Below are positions 1-10,771 of a stretch of DNA of 64,000 nucleotides, piece after piece (positions within the stretch are counted from its first letter, which is position 1; each line of letters starts with the position of its first letter). Origin of the DNA: Pseudomonas sp. Root562. Its GTDB lineage: Bacteria; Pseudomonadota; Gammaproteobacteria; Pseudomonadales; Pseudomonadaceae. The notes beneath the pieces were generated by a model. It was not told the origin of the DNA. It was given only the letters and a program-made list of their open reading frames with translations, and ran no database searches. The position numbers and the translations under genes are program-made. The stretch lies in NCBI RefSeq assembly GCF_001427125.1, contig NZ_LMGK01000026.1, positions 115,814 through 179,813 on the forward strand. Direction: 5' to 3'.

Positions 1-385
1 GGTTGAACCGCTCCACCAACGAGTATTGCGTGTTGGCGGTTTTGGATGATCGTTCCCACGCTCCGCGTGGGAACGCCTCTTGTGACGCTCTGCGTCACGC
101 TTTGGAACGCAGAGCGTCCCGGCTGCATTCCCACGCAGAGCGGGGGAACGATCAATGCACACCCATCAGCGATTGAACCGCTCCACCAACGAGTATTGCG
201 TGTTGGCGGTTTTGGATGATCGTTCCCACGCTCCGCGTGGGAACGCCTCTTGTGACGCTCTGCGTCAGGCTTTGGAACGCAGAGCGTCCCGGCTGCATTC
301 CCACGCAGAGCGGGGGAACGATCAATGCACACCCTTCAGCGATTGAACCGCTCCACCAACGAGTATTGCGTATTCGCGGTTTTGG
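1..385. repeat. Tandem 170-bp repeat made of the aer gene tail plus an inverted REP-like pair
   Basis: A block of about 45 bases (1-45, 171-215 and 341-385) recurs with a period of 170. The last copy is the true 3' end of aer. Read on the minus strand, copies one and two encode the same C-terminal residues (KTANTQYSLVERFNR, then stop in copy two), with synonymous changes such as gcg to gcc and aat to aac. Between the tails lie two spacers of about 110 bases. Each is bounded by inverted arms beginning GATCGTTCCCACGC and carries an inner inverted pair around GACGCTCTGCGTC. The period is not a multiple of three and each complete copy keeps its stop, so no longer protein results. The first copy runs off the window edge, so the copy number is at least three. 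Confidence 0.9.
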
Positions 386-1901
386 TCAGCTCTTCACTCA
401 ACAACGCCGAGTTCTGAGCCTGTTCCGAGGTCTGGTCTGCCAGGTCAGAGATGTTGCTGATGTTGCGGCTGATTTCTTCGGCCACGGCACTTTGCTCTTC
501 CGTGGCGGCAGCGATCTGAGTGGTCATGTCGGTGATGTTGGCCACCGCTTCGCTGATCCCCACCAGTGCCTGATCGGCTTCCAGCACCCGCGCCACGCCT
601 TCTTCGGCCTGGCGATGCCCGGCTTCCATGGTCTGTACGGCAGTGCCTGCGGTTTGCTGCAGCTTGGCGATCAGCGCATGAATCTGCCCGGTGGATTCGC
701 TGGTACGTTGCGCCAACTGACGCACTTCGTCGGCGACCACTGCAAAACCACGACCCATCTCGCCGGCCCGCGCCGCTTCGATGGCGGCGTTCAGCGCCAG
801 CAGGTTGGTCTGGTCGGCGATCCCTTTGATCACGTCGACCACGCCACCGATTTCGTCGCTGTCCTTGGCCAGTTGGGTCACGGTCAGGCCGGTTTCCCCA
901 ACCACCACCGACAGGCGCTGAATGGCTTCGCGGGTTTCCCCGGCGATGTCGCGCCCGCGCCCGGTCAGGCGATTGGCTTCCTGGGTGGCATCGGCGGTGC
1001 GCTGCACATGGCTGGCGACTTCCTGGGTGGTTGCGGCCATTTGATTGACGGCGGTGGCGACTTGCTCGGTTTCGACGCGCTGACGTTCCAGGCCGGTGGA
1101 GCTGCTGTGGGCCAGGGCGTCGGACTGCCTGGCCTGATCGGTCAGGTGTTCGGCCGTATCCTGCAGGCGAGTCAGGCAGGTTTTCAAGCGTGCTTCCTGG
1201 CTGAGGATCGACATCTCAAGGCGCGCCTGGGCGCCGCGGCTGTCGGTGTACATCTGCGCGATCAACGGGTCGGACGTGGTCTGCTCGGCCAGGCGCAACA
1301 AACGCTTGATGCCACGCTGCTGCCAGCTCAGGCCCATCAGGCCCAACGGCACCGAGAGCGCGGCGGCGAGGGCGAAACCCCACTGCGAGGTCAGGGTGGC
1401 ACCAATCATGAAACTCAACTGGCTGACCAGAATGAACGGCAACCAGTCTTGTAGAACCGGCAACCATTTATCGCTGGAAGGAATCGCCGACTTGCCCTGG
1501 TTGATGCGTTGGTAGAGCGCTTCGGCGCGGCGGATCTGTTCGGCGGTGGGCTTGACCCGCACCGACTCGTAACCGATCACCTGATTGCCTTCGAAGATCG
1601 GTGTCACGTAGGCGTTGACCCAATAGTGATCACCGCTCTTGCAGCGATTCTTGACAATACCCATCCATGGCAAGCCTTGTTTCAGTGTCGCCCACATGTG
1701 CGAGAACACCGCGGCCGGGACGTCGGGGTGACGCACCAGGTTATGCGGCGCACGGATCAGTTCTTCACGAGAAAACCCGCTGATCTCGACGAAGTCGTCG
1801 TTGCAGTAGGTGATCATGCCTTTGGCATCGGTGGTGGAAATCAACCGTTGCTGGGCCGGGAAGGTCCGTTCGCGTTGTGTAATTGGCTGGTTGTTACGCA
1901 T
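336..1901 (-). CDS. aer: Aerotaxis receptor Aer-like PAS chemoreceptor
   Basis: A chemotaxis transducer of 521 residues that likely senses redox state or oxygen through a PAS-bound flavin and signals to CheA/CheW at the membrane. An N-terminal PAS domain (about 15-125; motif YCNDDFVEISGFSREEL) is followed by a hydrophobic segment at about 150-195 that anchors the protein without a periplasmic domain. A long helical region then leads to the MCP signalling tip (RGFAVVADEVRQLA, about residue 380). I chose the ATG at 1901 because the product then begins MRNNQP, as in Pseudomonas Aer proteins, and has their usual length. The reading frame is open to 1973. The 3' end is duplicated downstream. The family is clear; which Aer paralogue this is remains open. 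Confidence 0.9.
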   Translation of the reverse strand: MRNNQPITQRERTFPAQQRLISTTDAKGMITYCNDDFVEISGFSREELIRAPHNLVRHPDVPAAVFSHMWATLKQGLPWMGIVKNRCKSGDHYWVNAYVTPIFEGNQVIGYESVRVKPTAEQIRRAEALYQRINQGKSAIPSSDKWLPVLQDWLPFILVSQLSFMIGATLTSQWGFALAAALSVPLGLMGLSWQQRGIKRLLRLAEQTTSDPLIAQMYTDSRGAQARLEMSILSQEARLKTCLTRLQDTAEHLTDQARQSDALAHSSSTGLERQRVETEQVATAVNQMAATTQEVASHVQRTADATQEANRLTGRGRDIAGETREAIQRLSVVVGETGLTVTQLAKDSDEIGGVVDVIKGIADQTNLLALNAAIEAARAGEMGRGFAVVADEVRQLAQRTSESTGQIHALIAKLQQTAGTAVQTMEAGHRQAEEGVARVLEADQALVGISEAVANITDMTTQIAAATEEQSAVAEEISRNISNISDLADQTSEQAQNSALLSEELTKTANTQYSLVERFNR

Positions 1902-2006
1902 GGCTTTTTTAATCCGCAAGGCTTTCAAGTGCTGTATCGGCATCGCCAGCGAATGGTTGAGCTTATTTTTCAATTATCAGCGGTCCGTTGCAAAATGACC
2001 CTTGCG

Positions 2007-2798
2007 TCAGCCGGCGAGCATCGGATAGGTGAACAAGCCGAAATGCAGGGCATTCAGGCCAAAATGCGTGGCGAGGGCGGCGGCCAGTCCGCCGAAGCGG
2101 TAGGCCAGGCCGTAGCCGATTCCGGCCAGGCTCGCCAACAGTACCCATTGCCATCCGGCTCCCGCATGCGCCAAGCCAAACACCAGCGAGGCGAGCAACA
2201 GGGCGAGGTTTTCCCCCTGAGCCAGGTTCTTGAAATATCGGCTCAAGCCGCCCTGGATATAGCCGCGGAACAGCGCTTCCTCGACCAGCGTCACCAGCAG
2301 AAGATTGTTGAGCAGCCATAGCCAGGCAGCGTCTGGCCATTTCGGCGCCCAGGCAATGACGCCCAGCAACAGTGCGCCGCCCAGTGCAAGCACGGCACTC
2401 AGGGCCAGCGCGACTGGCGTGGCATACAGGAATAGCCGCAGTGAACGCCGACCGACAATCCACGGACAGACCAGCAATAGCCAGAAACCGATCAGGGGTT
2501 TATCCAGATTCAGGTACATGGAAAACCGCACGGCATCGTCGGTGAAACGCTGCGGGTCGATCACCCGACCGTTATGGAAGCCCGGCAACCAGTGCATCGC
2601 CAATGCCAGCGCCAGGAAGATGAACAGACCGTGGCCGAGATAGCGGCCGAACGGCAGCTTCGTTTGACGAACGGCGAAACCGGCGATCAGTAACAAGCCG
2701 ACGGAAATCCCGACAAGCCAGCCGAGACGGCCATAGGCCAGGGCCATGCCATAGCCGAGGGAGAGCAGGGCCAGAAAAGTCCATGGCAGGGCGAACAT
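2007..2798 (-). CDS. CPBP family intramembrane metalloprotease
   Basis: A polytopic inner-membrane protein of 263 residues with about eight hydrophobic segments. It carries the CPBP (CAAX protease / bacteriocin-processing, Abi) signatures: EEALFR for the EExxxR motif, then FGLAHAG and a third conserved stretch around ATHFGLNALHF. These supply the glutamates and histidines of the presumed metalloprotease site within the membrane. The ATG at 2798 has AGGA six bases upstream. The gene lies between aer and acnA, all on the minus strand, an order I recall from P. aeruginosa. The substrate is unknown, and a chaperone-like rather than proteolytic role cannot be excluded. Confidence 0.85.
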   Translation of the reverse strand: MFALPWTFLALLSLGYGMALAYGRLGWLVGISVGLLLIAGFAVRQTKLPFGRYLGHGLFIFLALALAMHWLPGFHNGRVIDPQRFTDDAVRFSMYLNLDKPLIGFWLLLVCPWIVGRRSLRLFLYATPVALALSAVLALGGALLLGVIAWAPKWPDAAWLWLLNNLLLVTLVEEALFRGYIQGGLSRYFKNLAQGENLALLLASLVFGLAHAGAGWQWVLLASLAGIGYGLAYRFGGLAAALATHFGLNALHFGLFTYPMLAG

Positions 2799-2844
2799 TG
2801 AAAATCCTTTTATCTGAAATTTAAGGGGGCCTGAACCCGCCCCC

Positions 2845-2932
2845 TGTGGAAGCGAGCCTGCTCACGTAGCGGAGTGTCGTTCAAGATCAGCGGCAAATGG
2901 TACACCGTCATCGCGAGCAGGCTCGCTAGCCC
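2845..2932. repeat. REPIN (inverted REP pair)
   Basis: Two inverted REP arms, AGCGAGCCTGCTCACG (2851-2866) and CGCGAGCAGGCTCGCT (2912-2927), flank about 45 bases of unrelated sequence. This is the common P. fluorescens group REP of the 'GCGAGCCTGCTCGC' type. It sits between the CPBP protease gene and acnA. Confidence 0.85.
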
Positions 2933-2956
2933 ATTGATTTTAATGACCCAAACAGA

Positions 2957-2979
2957 AACACCGCCATCAAGGCGGTGTT
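2957..2979 (-). terminator. Intrinsic terminator of acnA
   Basis: A perfect nine-base stem (AACACCGCC / GGCGGTGTT) with a five-base loop. On the minus strand it is followed by TTTCTGTTT, as expected for a Rho-independent terminator about 17 bases after the acnA stop. Confidence 0.85.
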
Positions 2980-2995
2980 GCTGTCAGCGCAGGGG

Positions 2996-5737
<2,742 letters not shown>

Positions 5738-5959
5738 TACGATCACTCCTTTAAGTCCGCACGGCTGCAGACTGAGGGGACGGGCAGAGCATTAAACCTA
5801 GCCCTGTTTCAAGTAGCTGGCTAATAACTGGACTCTATGGACAGACCCCAGGTTCCGATCTCGGCTATCATGCGCCGGTTTTCGTGACAGGCTTTGCTGC
5901 AGAGCAAGCCTGGGCATCGCGCAGTGGTTGAATGTCTCGCCATCTGCCCAGGAGTAAGA

Positions 5960-7033
5960 ATGAACACCCTATTCATGCATTGCCGGCCGGGCTTCGAAGG
6001 CGAAGTCTGTTCGGAGATTTCCGACCTTGCCGCACAACTGAACGTGGCCGGTTATGCCAAGGCCAAGGCTGCCAGCGCTTGCGCCGAATTTGTCTGTACC
6101 GAAGAAGACGGCGCCGAGCGCCTGATGCGTGGTCAGCGTTTTGAACGACTGATCTTCCCGCGCCAATGGGCGCGGGGTATTTTCATTGATCTGCCGGAAA
6201 CCGACCGCATCAGCGTAATCCTCGCACACATGGCGGATTTTCCCGTGTGCGGCAGCCTTTGGCTGGAAATGGTCGATACCAACGATGGCAAGGAACTGTC
6301 GAACTTCTGCAAAAAGTTCGAAGTGCATTTGCGCAAAGCGCTGATGGCGGCTGGCAAACTGGTAGATGATGCCAATAAACCGCGCCTGCTACTGACGTTC
6401 AAGAGCGGGCGTGAAGTGTTCGTCGGCCTGGCCGAGTCGAATAATTCGGCGATGTGGCCGATGGGCATTCCGCGTCTGAAGTTCCCTCGCGAGGCGCCGA
6501 GCCGTTCGACCTTGAAGCTGGAGGAGGCCTGGCACCACTTTATCCCGCGTGATCAGTGGGACGAACGCTTGCACAGTGACATGACTGGCGTCGACCTCGG
6601 TGCCGCACCGGGTGGCTGGACCTGGCAACTGGTCAACCGCGGCATGCTGGTGACCGCGATCGACAACGGGCCGATGGCCGAAAGCCTGATGGACACCGGC
6701 CTGGTGCAGCACTTGATGGCCGACGGTTTCACCTTCAAGCCCAAGCAACCGGTGGACTGGATGGTCTGCGACATCGTCGAGAAACCGGCGCGCAACGCCG
6801 CGATGCTCGAGGAGTGGATCGGCGAGGGGCATTGCCGCGAAGCAGTGGTCAACCTCAAGCTGCCGATGAAACAGCGCTATGCCGAGGTGAAGCGCCTGCT
6901 GGAGCGGATTGCCGATGGCTTCAAGGCCCGGGGCATCAAGGTCGAGATCGGCTGCAAGCAGCTGTACCACGACCGTGAAGAAGTGACCTGTCATTTGCGT
7001 CGGATCGACGTGAAGAAACCCAAGTCCCGCTGA
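5960..7033 (+). CDS. rlmM: 23S rRNA 2'-O-methyltransferase RlmM (C2498)
   Basis: Methylates the ribose of C2498 of 23S rRNA using SAM (family knowledge). The protein is 357 residues: an N-terminal THUMP-like region (1-160) and a Rossmann methyltransferase domain with the SAM motif VDLGAAPGGWTWQL (about 211-224). The conserved lysine lies in VVNLKLPMK (about 300). The ATG at 5960 has AGGAG just upstream (5950-5954), which decides it over an upstream in-frame start at 5894. It is divergent from acnA. Confidence 0.95.
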   Translation: MNTLFMHCRPGFEGEVCSEISDLAAQLNVAGYAKAKAASACAEFVCTEEDGAERLMRGQRFERLIFPRQWARGIFIDLPETDRISVILAHMADFPVCGSLWLEMVDTNDGKELSNFCKKFEVHLRKALMAAGKLVDDANKPRLLLTFKSGREVFVGLAESNNSAMWPMGIPRLKFPREAPSRSTLKLEEAWHHFIPRDQWDERLHSDMTGVDLGAAPGGWTWQLVNRGMLVTAIDNGPMAESLMDTGLVQHLMADGFTFKPKQPVDWMVCDIVEKPARNAAMLEEWIGEGHCREAVVNLKLPMKQRYAEVKRLLERIADGFKARGIKVEIGCKQLYHDREEVTCHLRRIDVKKPKSR

Positions 7034-7046
7034 AACCCTGTGAATT

Positions 7047-7158
7047 GATCGTTCCCACGCTCCGCGTGGGAACGCATCCCGTGACGCTCTGCGTCACATC
7101 CGGAAGCGGAACGCAGAGCGTCCCCGGCGGCATTCCCACGCGGAGCGTGGGAACGATC
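7047..7158. repeat. Long REP-like intergenic element (about 112 bp)
   Basis: Outer inverted arms GATCGTTCCCACGCTCCGCG (7049-7068) and the matching CGCGGAGCGTGGGAACGATC (7139-7158) enclose an inner inverted pair (GACGCTCTGCGTC against GAACGCAGAGCGTC). It is the same family as the two spacers in the repeat at 1-385, in its most intact form here. It lies between the rlmM stop and tusA and could fold into a long double hairpin that also ends rlmM transcription. Confidence 0.88.
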
Positions 7159-7163
7159 AGGCA

Positions 7164-7173
7164 GGGGGGGGGG
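7164..7173. repeat. Homopolymeric G10 tract
   Basis: Ten consecutive G bases directly after the REP-like element and about 70 bases before the tusA start. Long G runs are prone to slippage; it is the longest single-base run noticed by eye in the window. Confidence 0.9.
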
Positions 7174-7243
7174 CGGCGTTCTGCCACAGATGACGTCAAG
7201 CTCGGCAATGCGCGACAATGCCGGCAAGTTTCAGGAGTTGATC

Positions 7244-7495
7244 ATGAGTGAAATGCTTGATACGCCGGTTGACGGCACCCTCGACGCCACCGGCCTCAAC
7301 TGTCCGGAACCGGTGATGATGCTGCACCAGCACATCCGTGACCTGGTCCCCGGCGGTTTGCTCAAGGTGATCGCCACCGATCCGTCGACTCGTCGCGATA
7401 TTCCCAAGTTCTGCGTGTTTCTCGACCACGAACTGGTGGGCCAACATGAAGATGCAGGGACTTACCTGTACTGGATTCGCAAAAAGTCCGTTTGA
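7244..7495 (+). CDS. tusA: Sulfur carrier protein TusA
   Basis: A small (83 residues) persulfide carrier of the SirA/YedF/TusA family. It passes sulfur from the cysteine desulfurase to the relay that thiolates U34 of tRNA and to molybdenum cofactor synthesis. The catalytic cysteine is in the LNCPEPVM motif (Cys20), the family's CPxP signature. The ATG at 7244 has CAGGAG seven bases upstream. It is followed at once by a bidirectional terminator and stands alone between the G10 tract and the convergent MATE gene. Confidence 0.94.
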   Translation: MSEMLDTPVDGTLDATGLNCPEPVMMLHQHIRDLVPGGLLKVIATDPSTRRDIPKFCVFLDHELVGQHEDAGTYLYWIRKKSV

Positions 7496-7501
7496 CGGAC
7501 A

Positions 7502-7533
7502 AAAAAAAGACCTGCAAAAGCAGGTCTTTTTTT
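7502..7533. terminator. Bidirectional terminator between tusA and the MATE gene
   Basis: A stem of AAAAGACCTGC / GCAGGTCTTTT with an AAAA loop has an A tract on one side and a T tract on the other, so it can end both the plus-strand tusA and the minus-strand pump gene. Confidence 0.92.
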
Positions 7534-7539
7534 GGGTTA

Positions 7540-8964
7540 TCAGCCCACCGAGCGGCTGATGCGAATGCGTTTGCGCGCACTGCGGGTCAGCCGTATCGAC
7601 AGCATCAATGCCGCACAACTCAAACCGGCGATCAGGCCTTCCCACAGCCCGCTCGGGCCGCTGGCCGGGCCGAGCCAATCGGTCAGCCCCAGCACATACC
7701 CAACCGGCAGCCCGATGCCCCAATAGGCGAACAACGTCAGGATCATCGTCACCCGCGTGTCCTGGTAGCCACGCAGCGCTCCGGCGCAGATCACCTGAAT
7801 GGCATCCGAGAACTGATACAGCGCGGCGTAGACGATCAGCATCGACGCAATCTGGATCACTGCCTTGTCGGGCGTGTAGATCGAAGCGATAGGTTCGCGC
7901 AGGCAGAGGATCAGTGTCGCCGAAAATGCAGCGAACACCAGCGCTGCACCGAGCCCGACTTTCGCCGCGAACCGCGCCTGCCACGGGTTGCCTGCGCCCA
8001 ATGCCTGGCCGACCCGCACGGTTACTGCCATGCCCAGCGAGTAAGGAATCATGAACAGTAGCGAGCTGATGTTCAGGGCGATCTGGTGGCCGGCCACGAC
8101 GGTGGAGCCGAGGCTACCGATCAACAGGGCGATGACCGCGAAGATGCTCGACTCGGCGAAGACTGCGATACCGATTGGCAGGCCAATGCCGACCAGGCGC
8201 TTGATCACCGCCCATTGCGGGCGATCGAAGCGCACCAATACGCGAGTACGCGCATAGAACGGCGCCCAGAAAGTCCAGCCGGCCATGCTCAGCGCCATGA
8301 ACCACATCACGATGCCGCTGGCCCAGCCGCAACCGACGCCACCCAGGGCCGGGGCGCCGAAATGGCCGTAGATCAGCGCATAGTTCAGCGGGATATTCAG
8401 TAACAGGCCGCACAAGCCAATGACCATGCTCGGACGTGTCCGGCCCATGCCGTCGCTGTAGCAGCGCAGCACATAATAAAAGGCCATGCCCGGCAAGCCG
8501 AAAGCGATGCCATGCAGGTAACCCATGCTGGGTTCGATCAACTGTGCATCGACTTTCATCCAGTGCAGGATCGGCTCGGCCGCGAGCAACAGACCACTGC
8601 CGATCAACCCGACACACAGTGCGAGCCACAATGCCTGGCGTACCAGAGGACCAATCTGGTCAAACTGCCCGGCGCCAAAACGTTGCGCGACCTTGGGAGT
8701 GGTGGCCAGCAGAACGCCGGACATCAGCAGGTAGACCGGAATCCAGATCGAGTTGCCCAGCGCCACCGAGGCCAGATCCCGCGGGCTGACGCGGCCGGCC
8801 ATCACCGCATCGACAAAGCCCATGGCGGTGGTGGCCAATTGCGCGACCATGATCGGCATAGCCAGGCTGAGCAAGCCTTTGAGCTCCATGCGTACGGGAG
8901 TCGTCCGCGCAGGAGCCGCGGCGACAGTGTTTTCAATGACAGGGTTCAATAGCGAAGCGTCCAA
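7540..8964 (-). CDS. norM: MATE family multidrug efflux pump (NorM/PmpM type)
   Basis: A 12-helix inner-membrane antiporter that exports cationic drugs and dyes using H+ or Na+. The length of 474 residues fits NorM. The family hallmarks are SLAMPIMVAQLATTAMGFVD near the N-terminus and two homologous six-helix halves joined near residue 230. The only start in frame that preserves the LLNPVIEN leader is TTG at 8964; the first ATG is residue 26 (8889) and lacks a clear ribosome site, so the exact start is uncertain. The gene is convergent with tusA. The P. aeruginosa relative is PmpM. Confidence 0.88.
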   Translation of the reverse strand: MDASLLNPVIENTVAAAPARTTPVRMELKGLLSLAMPIMVAQLATTAMGFVDAVMAGRVSPRDLASVALGNSIWIPVYLLMSGVLLATTPKVAQRFGAGQFDQIGPLVRQALWLALCVGLIGSGLLLAAEPILHWMKVDAQLIEPSMGYLHGIAFGLPGMAFYYVLRCYSDGMGRTRPSMVIGLCGLLLNIPLNYALIYGHFGAPALGGVGCGWASGIVMWFMALSMAGWTFWAPFYARTRVLVRFDRPQWAVIKRLVGIGLPIGIAVFAESSIFAVIALLIGSLGSTVVAGHQIALNISSLLFMIPYSLGMAVTVRVGQALGAGNPWQARFAAKVGLGAALVFAAFSATLILCLREPIASIYTPDKAVIQIASMLIVYAALYQFSDAIQVICAGALRGYQDTRVTMILTLFAYWGIGLPVGYVLGLTDWLGPASGPSGLWEGLIAGLSCAALMLSIRLTRSARKRIRISRSVG

Positions 8965-9114
8965 AAGGGTTTTGATGCACAGGCGCGCATTCTACGCGTT
9001 GACGCAGCGGTCAGGAAAAGACCAGTGTTAGGGATTTGTAAACACTTGCCAGCAGCGTGCTAGGCGCGATGTGCCATCTACGCCTACACTGCCGATCCGC
9101 CAAAGGAGCCTGCC

Positions 9115-10257
9115 ATGCTGATTGTTGCCGACGAAAACATCCCCCTGCTCGATGCCTTCTTCGAAGGTTTCGGTGAAATCCGCCGGGTGCCGGGTCGATC
9201 CATTGACCGCGCCACCGTCGAACAGGCCGACGTGCTGCTGGTGCGCTCAGTGACCAACGTCAACCGCGCGTTGCTCGACGGCAGCAAAGTGCGCTTTGTC
9301 GGCACCTGCACCATCGGCACCGATCACCTGGACCTCGATTACTTCCGGCAGGCCAGTATCACCTGGTCCAGTGCGCCGGGTTGCAACGCCCGGGGCGTGG
9401 TCGACTATGTGCTCGGCAGCTTGTTGACCCTGGCCGAAATCGAAGGCGTCGATCTGACGCAGCGCACCTACGGCGTAGTCGGGGCCGGCGAAGTGGGCGG
9501 GCGATTGGTCAAGGTCCTGCAGGGGCTGGGCTGGAAGGTGCTGGTCTGCGACCCGCCACGTCAAGCTGTTGAAGGTGGTGATTACGTCAGTCTCGAGGAC
9601 ATCATCGCGCAGTGCGACGTGATCAGCCTGCACACACCGCTAACCAAGCAAGGCCCGCAGTCGACCTGGCATCTGTTTGATAAAAAACGCTTGAACCAGC
9701 TCAAGCCCGGTGCCTGGCTGATCAATGCCAGTCGTGGTCCGGTGGTCAACAATGCTGCCTTGCGCGATGTGTTGCTGGAGCGCGAAGACCTGCAGGCGGT
9801 GCTGGATGTCTGGGAAGGGGAGCCGGAAGTCGATGTGGCGCTGGCCGAGCTTTGCGTTCTGGCAACGCCGCACATTGCCGGCTATAGCCTTGATGGCAAG
9901 CAGCGCGGTACCGCGCAAATCTACCAGGCGTACTGCGATTTCCTCGGGCAACCGGCCCAGGTCCGCTTGAGTGATTTGTTGCCGGCGCCGTGGTTGTCGC
10001 AAGTGACCTTGAACGCGCAAAGCGATCCGGCCTGGGCATTGGCGATGTTGTGCCGTGGCGTGTACGACCCGCGCCGCGACGATGCGGATTTTCGCCGCAG
10101 CCTTGTAGGCAGCGTGAGCGAGCAGCGTGCGGCATTCGATTTGTTACGCAAGAATTATCCGTCGCGTCGTGAGATCGATGGCTTGCAGGTGCGGATCGAA
10201 GGGGATGCGCCGGTACTGCGGCAGATTGTGGCGGCGTTGGGCGCGACAATTATTTAA
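9115..10257 (+). CDS. pdxB: Erythronate-4-phosphate dehydrogenase
   Basis: The second step of pyridoxal 5'-phosphate synthesis: oxidises 4-phospho-D-erythronate to 2-oxo-3-hydroxy-4-phosphobutanoate with NAD. The 380 residues match PdxB. A D-2-hydroxyacid dehydrogenase fold has the NAD-binding GVVGAGEVGGRLV (about 120-132), the substrate arginine in NASRGPVV (about 206) and the catalytic histidine in PHIAGYS (about 255). A C-terminal dimerisation extension of about 100 residues is typical of PdxB. AAAGGAG precedes the ATG. Confidence 0.96.
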   Translation: MLIVADENIPLLDAFFEGFGEIRRVPGRSIDRATVEQADVLLVRSVTNVNRALLDGSKVRFVGTCTIGTDHLDLDYFRQASITWSSAPGCNARGVVDYVLGSLLTLAEIEGVDLTQRTYGVVGAGEVGGRLVKVLQGLGWKVLVCDPPRQAVEGGDYVSLEDIIAQCDVISLHTPLTKQGPQSTWHLFDKKRLNQLKPGAWLINASRGPVVNNAALRDVLLEREDLQAVLDVWEGEPEVDVALAELCVLATPHIAGYSLDGKQRGTAQIYQAYCDFLGQPAQVRLSDLLPAPWLSQVTLNAQSDPAWALAMLCRGVYDPRRDDADFRRSLVGSVSEQRAAFDLLRKNYPSRREIDGLQVRIEGDAPVLRQIVAALGATII

Positions 10258-10292
10258 AGATCATCACTGTAGAGCTGCCACAACAGGCAGGC

Positions 10293-10322
10293 ATAAAAAA
10301 CCCGGCCAACCAGGGCCGGGTC
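10293..10322 (-). terminator. Intrinsic terminator of the small PA1571-like gene
   Basis: A stem of CCCGGCC / GGCCGGG (10301-10307 with 10314-10320) is followed on the minus strand by a T tract. It lies between the convergent pdxB and the 59-residue gene. Confidence 0.85.
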
Positions 10323-10340
10323 AAGAAGACGGTGGCTATA

Positions 10341-10520
10341 TCACTTTTTTTCGGCAGGCTTGACCAATCGCTTGTCCAGATCGCGGCAAGCTTTCTGGAT
10401 CATGTCTTCAGTGATCGGTACTTCGCGGCCCTGTTCATCGATAATCGAGCAACCCAGAGACTGGTCTGGCTGCGTGCGGATCACTTGAATCTTGTCATCG
10501 CTGCTGTTTTGCAAGGACAT
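10341..10520 (-). CDS. Small conserved Pseudomonas protein (PA1571-like)
   Basis: A soluble, charged protein of 59 residues (starts MSLQNSSDDKIQVIRTQ) with no recognisable catalytic motif; the core IIDEQGREVPITEDMIQKAC looks like a compact conserved domain. The ATG at 10520 has AGGAG eight bases upstream. I recall this as a Pseudomonas-specific family, possibly the PA1571 family, but no function is known to me. It has its own terminator and appears monocistronic. Confidence 0.8.
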   Translation of the reverse strand: MSLQNSSDDKIQVIRTQPDQSLGCSIIDEQGREVPITEDMIQKACRDLDKRLVKPAEKK

Positions 10521-10771
10521 GGCCTGTCTCCTCATCAGGTTGTGTACCCACTCTAAAACCGCCAGGTGACCAGGCTGTGACATCTCCCTGCGATCACTCC
10601 CGGACGGCAATATCAGTCCACCAGAAATATCGTGGTGTTGCCACCCGAACTTTAGACCGATAGCGTCTAGCCCCTAGTCTTGATGGACATAATTAACCTG
10701 ACTCATTGTGATTTACCAAGTTCCACCCCATTGATCGGTGTAAGTTGCTTTTCTCAGTTGCTCTCGCCTGG

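Noticed and set aside
1..385. Possible CRISPR-like array
   Set aside because: Units are 170 bases with near-identical spacers and carry the aer gene end; not short direct repeats with unique spacers.
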